DNA of 64,000 nt from Virgibacillus sp. 7505 (GTDB lineage Bacteria > Bacillota > Bacilli > Bacillales > Amphibacillaceae), in assembly GCF_002272135.1 (NCBI RefSeq), contig NZ_NPBF01000004.1, positions 229,788 through 293,787 of the forward strand, read 5' to 3'. How positions within the stretch are numbered: position 1 is the first letter of the stretch; each line of letters opens with the position of its first letter. Of this stretch, positions 60,637 to 64,000 are shown piece by piece. The notes beneath the pieces were generated by a model. The model was given only the letters and a program-made list of their open reading frames with translations. It ran no database searches and had not been told where the DNA came from. The position numbers and the translations under genes were made by a program.

Positions 60637-61584
60637 TCAAGCAGCTGCTTGCTGCGGTTCATATTTTTTCAGAAGGCTGGAAAACACTGCTGCCAAAACC
60701 TGCTGGAACAGCATCCCTATCACAACCGGGATAGCGACAGGAGCCGGAAAGAAACTTACAGCAAGGACCACACCCGCGCTGATATTCCGCATTCCCCCAA
60801 CAAAAGTTACACTCACAATTTCCGCTCTATCGAAACGGAATATTTTCCCGAGCAGCCAGCTTAACAAATAACCGGAAAAAGATATACCAAATACGAGCAA
60901 TACAATACCTAAGATTGTCATATCCATTCCCTTCAAATGAGGGGCTACAACAGAAGCATTAATGGAAACAACAGCTATAAGACCTAATTTCGAAAATGGC
61001 GCCAGATTCATACTTAATGTGCTTGTGACACTCTTGCTGCAAAGCTGATTGACTAGCATACCTGCTATCGATGGTATGACGATCATCCATAACAAGCCTT
61101 TCATCATCGGAAGTATCTCTAGCTGGACGTCACCTCCTACCAAGAGATGCAAAGTCAAAGGAACTAACATAGGGGAAAGCAATGTTCCTAAGAGAATTGT
61201 CGATAACGTAAGCCCTATATTCCCTTGCTGCATGGCAACCCAGACAAATGCTGTAATACCAGTCGGAATTGCTGTCAGCAGTACAAGGCCTGTAATCGTG
61301 TTGACATCTCCAGGAAAGAACAGGTGTCCAAAACCTAGTGCAATTAGAGGCATGATAAAATGAAGCACAACAAAAGCAAGCAGCATCGGTCCAGGTTTTT
61401 TAACAGCATGCAGCAGACTCTTAAAGTTTGCTGATAAGCTTCCGGCAAATGTCATACATGCAAATATCCAAGGCACCAAGGCCTCTCCGTGATGCAGATA
61501 ATCCGCTAGAAGAAATCCTGCCAGGACGCTCACAGGAGTCAAGAAAGGCATGTATTTAGCAAGTATGCGATTAAGTTCATCCAT
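60637..61584 (-). CDS. Bile acid:sodium symporter (BASS) family protein
   Basis: A 315-residue protein with about ten helices: FLTPVSVLAGFLLADYLHHG near 14, PTGITAFVWVAMQQGNIGLTLSTILLG near 106 and the Na+-site GGMRNISAGVVLAVSF near 245, typical of BASS proteins of the YocS/PanS type. Substrates include bile acids, ketopantoate, 2-oxoacids and pyruvate; none is assignable. ATG 61584 has no strong ribosome binding site (GAAAGAAGGATATCC). Single gene. Confidence 0.88.
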   Translation of the reverse strand: MDELNRILAKYMPFLTPVSVLAGFLLADYLHHGEALVPWIFACMTFAGSLSANFKSLLHAVKKPGPMLLAFVVLHFIMPLIALGFGHLFFPGDVNTITGLVLLTAIPTGITAFVWVAMQQGNIGLTLSTILLGTLLSPMLVPLTLHLLVGGDVQLEILPMMKGLLWMIVIPSIAGMLVNQLCSKSVTSTLSMNLAPFSKLGLIAVVSINASVVAPHLKGMDMTILGIVLLVFGISFSGYLLSWLLGKIFRFDRAEIVSVTFVGGMRNISAGVVLAVSFFPAPVAIPVVIGMLFQQVLAAVFSSLLKKYEPQQAAA

Positions 61585-61653
61585 GAAGGATATCCTTCTT
61601 TCTAATTTTGTTTCTCCTTTCAGTATAACAGCAAAATTGTTAGCTGCATGAAA

Positions 61654-61681
61654 AAAACCGCAGCTTCGCAGCTGCGGTTTT
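61654..61681 (-). terminator. Intrinsic terminator
   Basis: AAAACCGCAGCT and AGCTGCGGTTTT pair over 12 bp around TCGC, with extra T on the minus strand, at the end of the PTS_EIIC-like gene. Confidence 0.9.
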
Positions 61682-61683
61682 GG

Positions 61684-62703
61684 TTATTGAATTTCCATAC
61701 GCAAATCGCCGACCTTGGCCCATCCGATCGATTTGATCACATGATAAAGACCAAGTGAAATGATCAGCGGCATGATGACGCCTGTTACTAAATAAATCAA
61801 GAAAGCTTCCCAGCCTTGGCTGGCCAGGATATTAAGCGGTGCAATGAATGAATTCAAGCCCAAACCTGCCAGTTCGTAGGACGTTGTAAACCCTAGCAGC
61901 ACTGTTGCGATCGGTGCACAAACAACTGCCGCTACAAATGGCGGGATGACAAGCGCTGGATTCTTTATTAAGTTAGGGAATTGTACTTTTGGTGTAATGA
62001 CAAACTGTGCCAGAAAACCACCTAAATCATTTTGACGGATGCTCATGAACGTAAACCCGACAAACTGTGCCGTACAGCCGATCAAGGCAGCCGCACTGGA
62101 TACCGGATCCAGCTGTAATGCAATTGCCAAAGCTGCAGAAGAAGCTGGTGTCATCAACAGGATACTCCACACCAATGAAATGACGATAGATGCAAGCAGC
62201 GGTGAGCCAGTAACGGAGTTGGCAATCTGTCCGCTCATCCATGTTAGCAGCGGTGTTGTAACTGCAGCAAGTCCCGCTCCAGCAATCCCCCCTACAAGTA
62301 CTGCCGCAAACGGGATAGCCATCATATCAAGCGGTGTCTTCCCTGCTACCCTTTTACCTACATATGTCGCAACGACAGCAGCAAGCACTGCACTGATCGG
62401 CTGTCCCGATACCATCGATGTCAGTAAGCCGTCATCGCCTACAGTCATTGCAGCTCCGCCGATCGTGGCACTGATCATTGCACTGAAGACAACCAACGTA
62501 TTGCCGCCCAGCTGAACAGCGATTCCGGCACCTAAAGCGGGTGCCAACAATGCTTTAGCAACAGTACCGACAGCAATCAATGTCGGCCAGTTCAGAAATT
62601 CACCAAAAGTCTCCATCAATAGACCGATACCGAGGGTCACGAGGACTGCATTTGCCATTCCTTGTGATGCTTTGTACATTCGCTCGATTAAGTATTCCTT
62701 CAT
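61684..62703 (-). CDS. PTS_EIIC-type (PF13303-like) membrane protein
   Basis: A 339-residue protein with about ten helices: MANAVLVTLGIGLLMETFGEFLNW near 16, GGNTLVVFSAMISATIGGAAMTVGD near 66, KTPLDMMAIPFAAVLVGGIAGAG near 122, and GCTAQFVGFTFMSIRQNDLGGFLAQFVI near 210. This layout is that of the PTS_EIIC family lacking IIA/IIB partners; no IIA/IIB gene is adjacent, so it is not certain that it phosphorylates its substrate. RBS GAGAGGGAGCGAGAAG. Confidence 0.78.
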   Translation of the reverse strand: MKEYLIERMYKASQGMANAVLVTLGIGLLMETFGEFLNWPTLIAVGTVAKALLAPALGAGIAVQLGGNTLVVFSAMISATIGGAAMTVGDDGLLTSMVSGQPISAVLAAVVATYVGKRVAGKTPLDMMAIPFAAVLVGGIAGAGLAAVTTPLLTWMSGQIANSVTGSPLLASIVISLVWSILLMTPASSAALAIALQLDPVSSAAALIGCTAQFVGFTFMSIRQNDLGGFLAQFVITPKVQFPNLIKNPALVIPPFVAAVVCAPIATVLLGFTTSYELAGLGLNSFIAPLNILASQGWEAFLIYLVTGVIMPLIISLGLYHVIKSIGWAKVGDLRMEIQ

Positions 62704-62723
62704 TCTTCTCGCTCCCTCTCCCC

Positions 62724-62755
62724 GCTAAATAGTTTGTCAATTCAGACTATTTAGC
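62724..62755. repeat. Inverted repeat upstream of the PTS_EIIC-like gene
   Basis: GCTAAATAGT and ACTATTTAGC form a perfect 10-bp inverted repeat, extended by TG/CA after one mismatch, centred 36 bp upstream of the start codon. No T tail follows on the gene strand, so it looks more like an operator than a terminator. The rest of the 445-bp gap 62704-63148 holds a possible promoter for the opuC genes and an orphan frame discussed under rejected items. Confidence 0.65.
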
Positions 62756-63060
62756 TTTCCATTCTCTCTTTTTTTGTATAAGGGCGTGACTCCTTACACT
62801 CTAGTACATTTTAAATGAGTACATATTAGTATTTAGATATACTACCATCATTTTTAGGAGGAAGTAAATATATTTCTTATAATATTATTTAATTTTTCAG
62901 TTATCTTATGGTTTCCGTAGCCAAAACTTTCCCCTTATGTCGAGAAGGAAATCCATTGATATATTATGCTCAGCCACCTTCAAGCCTAATATCCTCCCGA
63001 TTACTCCACCATACTTAGTGTTATAAGTTAATCCTGTCTTTGTAATGGTTATTTTTTCAT

Positions 63061-63086
63061 GTTAGGATGTTGGTTTATCTGGGTAT
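63061..63086 (+). promoter_or_regulatory. Possible sigma-B promoter of the opuC-type operon
   Basis: GTTAGG (63061-63066), 14-bp spacer and GGGTAT (63081-63086); the -10 is consensus, the -35 is weak. An overlapping sigma-A reading is TTAGGA-N16-TATAAC. osmoprotectant uptake is sigma-B controlled in related bacteria. Confidence 0.35.
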
Positions 63087-63133
63087 AACAATAGGTAGTA
63101 AAAGTCTGATAAGACCTTTAGCATGACAAATTT

Positions 63134-63151
63134 AGGAGGTGCCCTCCCATT
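63134..63151 (+). promoter_or_regulatory. AGGAGG ribosome binding site and ATT start codon
   Basis: AGGAGG at 63134-63139 stands 9 nt before ATT at 63149. In this frame no ATG, GTG or TTG occurs between the upstream stop (63119-63121) and GTG 63251, which would delete the first transmembrane helix. Confidence 0.65.
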
Positions 63152-63802
63152 ACGGATTTAATCGAATATTTCACTACTAATTTTACATTCATACTTGGAT
63201 ATACATGGGATCATATCAAGCTTGTCGGTTTAGCAATTATCATCGCAATTGTGATCGGTGTCCCATTAGGTATTTATTGCTCCGTCAATAAATACGCTGC
63301 CTCCACTATTCTCCAAATTGCTTCTATCATGATGACTATTCCAAGCCTCGCTTTATTTGGAATCATGATTCCAATTCTTTCACTTATCAACGAAGGAATC
63401 GGTACGTTACCGGCTGTTATCGCACTTGTACTTTATTCACAGCTGCCGATCATCCGGAATACGTACACAGCTATCAGCAATGTCGATCCCGACATACGTG
63501 ATGCGGCAAATGGCATTGGACTGACTACATACCAGCGCCTCTATAAAGTGGAGCTTCCAAACGCCATGCCATTAATCATGGCTGGTATCCGCACTGCTAC
63601 CGTCTTAAATATCGGTGTAGGAGCCATCGCCACGTTAATCGGAGCTGGAGGTCTTGGCGGTATCATCTATCAAGGAATCCTTCGTACCAACAACACAATG
63701 ATCCTTGCAGGTGCAATTGCGGTTGCTGTTTTGGCATTGATTGCTGATTTGTTCTTGCGCTTAATCGAAAATCTATTTACGCCAAAGGGTGTAAAAAAAT
63801 AA
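63149..63802 (+). CDS. opuCB: Osmoprotectant ABC transporter permease (OpuCB-like), probable ATT start
   Basis: Read from ATT 63149 it is 217 residues, matching OpuCB/OpuBB length; the next in-frame standard start, GTG 63251, would remove 34 residues. Conserved: DLIEYFTTNF at the N-terminus (like DLIEYLQQNG of OpuCB), TIPSLALFGIMIPILS, LYSQLPIIRNTYTAISNVDPDIRDAANGIGL split near 107-135 and FLRLIENLFTPKGVKK at the end. It transports glycine betaine, carnitine or choline. Order permease then ATPase is unlike opuCA-first operons. Confidence 0.85.
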   Translation: MTDLIEYFTTNFTFILGYTWDHIKLVGLAIIIAIVIGVPLGIYCSVNKYAASTILQIASIMMTIPSLALFGIMIPILSLINEGIGTLPAVIALVLYSQLPIIRNTYTAISNVDPDIRDAANGIGLTTYQRLYKVELPNAMPLIMAGIRTATVLNIGVGAIATLIGAGGLGGIIYQGILRTNNTMILAGAIAVAVLALIADLFLRLIENLFTPKGVKK

Positions 63803-63815
63803 TAAGGGTGACATT

Positions 63816-64000
63816 ATGATTCATTTCAACGATGTAACAAAGGTATACAACGGCAATGTAAAAGCTATTGAAAATATGAATTTCACAGTCGAAGATGGTG
63901 AATTAGTCATTATGCTGGGACCTTCCGGCTGCGGAAAGACGACTTTGCTCCGAATGGTGAACCAGCTGGAGAGTATTACAGATGGTGATATCATGCTCAA
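63816..64000 (+). CDS. opuCA: Osmoprotectant ABC transporter ATP-binding protein (OpuCA-like), 3' truncated
   Basis: Only the first 61 codons are in the window. MIHFNDVTKVYNGNVKAIEN, then the Walker A GPSGCGKTTLLRMVNQLE near 37-54, is typical of OpuCA/GbuA-type ATPases, including MVNQLE after the P-loop. RBS AAGGGTGAC. It follows the permease with a 13-bp gap. The C-terminal CBS domains would lie outside the window. Confidence 0.9.
   Translation, partial: MIHFNDVTKVYNGNVKAIENMNFTVEDGELVIMLGPSGCGKTTLLRMVNQLESITDGDIML

Noticed and set aside
62906..63056. 49-codon minus-strand open frame with a protein-like stretch (TYNTKYGGVIGRILGLKV)
   Set aside because: No start codon or ribosome binding site before the first Met late in the frame, and no recognised family; could be chance or a decayed remnant, so not annotated.
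1..64000. Prophage, integron, CRISPR, transposon or biosynthetic cluster
   Set aside because: No integrase, transposase, repeat-spacer array or large multidomain synthase was seen; gene content and codon style are uniform.

Overview
The window looks like a chromosomal segment of a low-to-mid GC, motile Gram-positive member of the Bacillaceae. The sequence basis is strong AGGAGG-type ribosome binding sites, T-tailed hairpin terminators, TnrA, a YfiT/BstA-like (bacillithiol-type) protein, MtlR, MsmX, HelD, SAM-I leaders and cre, sigma-B and sigma-D style sites. The mix (mannitol operon, OpuC-type osmolyte transporter, DASS anion transporter) would fit a halotolerant soil genus such as Terribacillus; that genus guess is weak. 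No rRNA, tRNA, prophage, insertion sequence or CRISPR array was seen.

Layout. 1-9.4 kb: a truncated histidine phosphatase, GNAT acetyltransferase, 2-oxoglutarate/Fe(II) dioxygenase, C92-like hydrolase, M29 aminopeptidase, NUDIX hydrolase, an LLM flavin monooxygenase behind a SAM-I riboswitch, a second LLM enzyme, a 3-hydroxyisobutyrate-dehydrogenase-like enzyme and a DASS transporter with a Fur-box-like promoter. 9.4-19.1 kb: HelD, an MFS exporter, RidA, a DUF1002 secreted protein, a YdaT-like stress protein behind a sigma-B-type promoter, a YfmJ-like oxidoreductase, a 57-residue membrane peptide, then purU-rbsK-queF. 19.2-23.5 kb: the arginine operon argC-argJ-argB-argD with an ARG box over its promoter. 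23.5-29.8 kb: a degenerate HPr paralogue behind a consensus cre, an FAH-family hydrolase, a nucleoside hydrolase, a PHP histidinol phosphatase with two inverted DnaA boxes in its leader, an unknown coiled-coil protein and motAB with a sigma-D-type promoter.

29.8-35.3 kb: complete mannitol operon mtlA-mtlR-mtlF-mtlD. 35.3-49.9 kb: a thioredoxin-reductase-like flavoprotein, an SDR, a YfiT-like protein, msmX behind a cre, an M29-like protein, ZupT, a NitT/TauT ABC transporter, a polar amino acid ABC transporter, an M20 peptidase, a YneR-like protein and a DUF47-Pit phosphate pair. 50-54.7 kb: metNIQ behind a second SAM-I riboswitch, tnrA with an autoregulatory TnrA box, and a glycerophosphodiester phosphodiesterase. 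54.9-59.6 kb: a sigma-B-type GlsB/YmgE stress membrane protein and an ugpCAEB-type operon whose promoter carries both Pho-box repeats and a cre. 59.6-64 kb: a 36-residue cationic peptide, a ZIP transporter, a BASS-family symporter, a PTS_EIIC-like membrane protein, and the start of an OpuC-type osmoprotectant transporter whose first gene seems to begin with ATT.

The genes are almost all housekeeping metabolism and transport, each unit bounded by clear terminators. The regulatory layer is the richest part: SAM (methionine/sulfur), CcpA (carbon), TnrA (nitrogen), PhoP-like (phosphate), Fur-like (iron), ArgR/AhrC-like, sigma-B and sigma-D signals all occur. I found no large undescribed system. 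The best leads are the CcpA-linked degenerate HPr, the twin DnaA-box palindrome, the ATT start and the 36-residue basic peptide.
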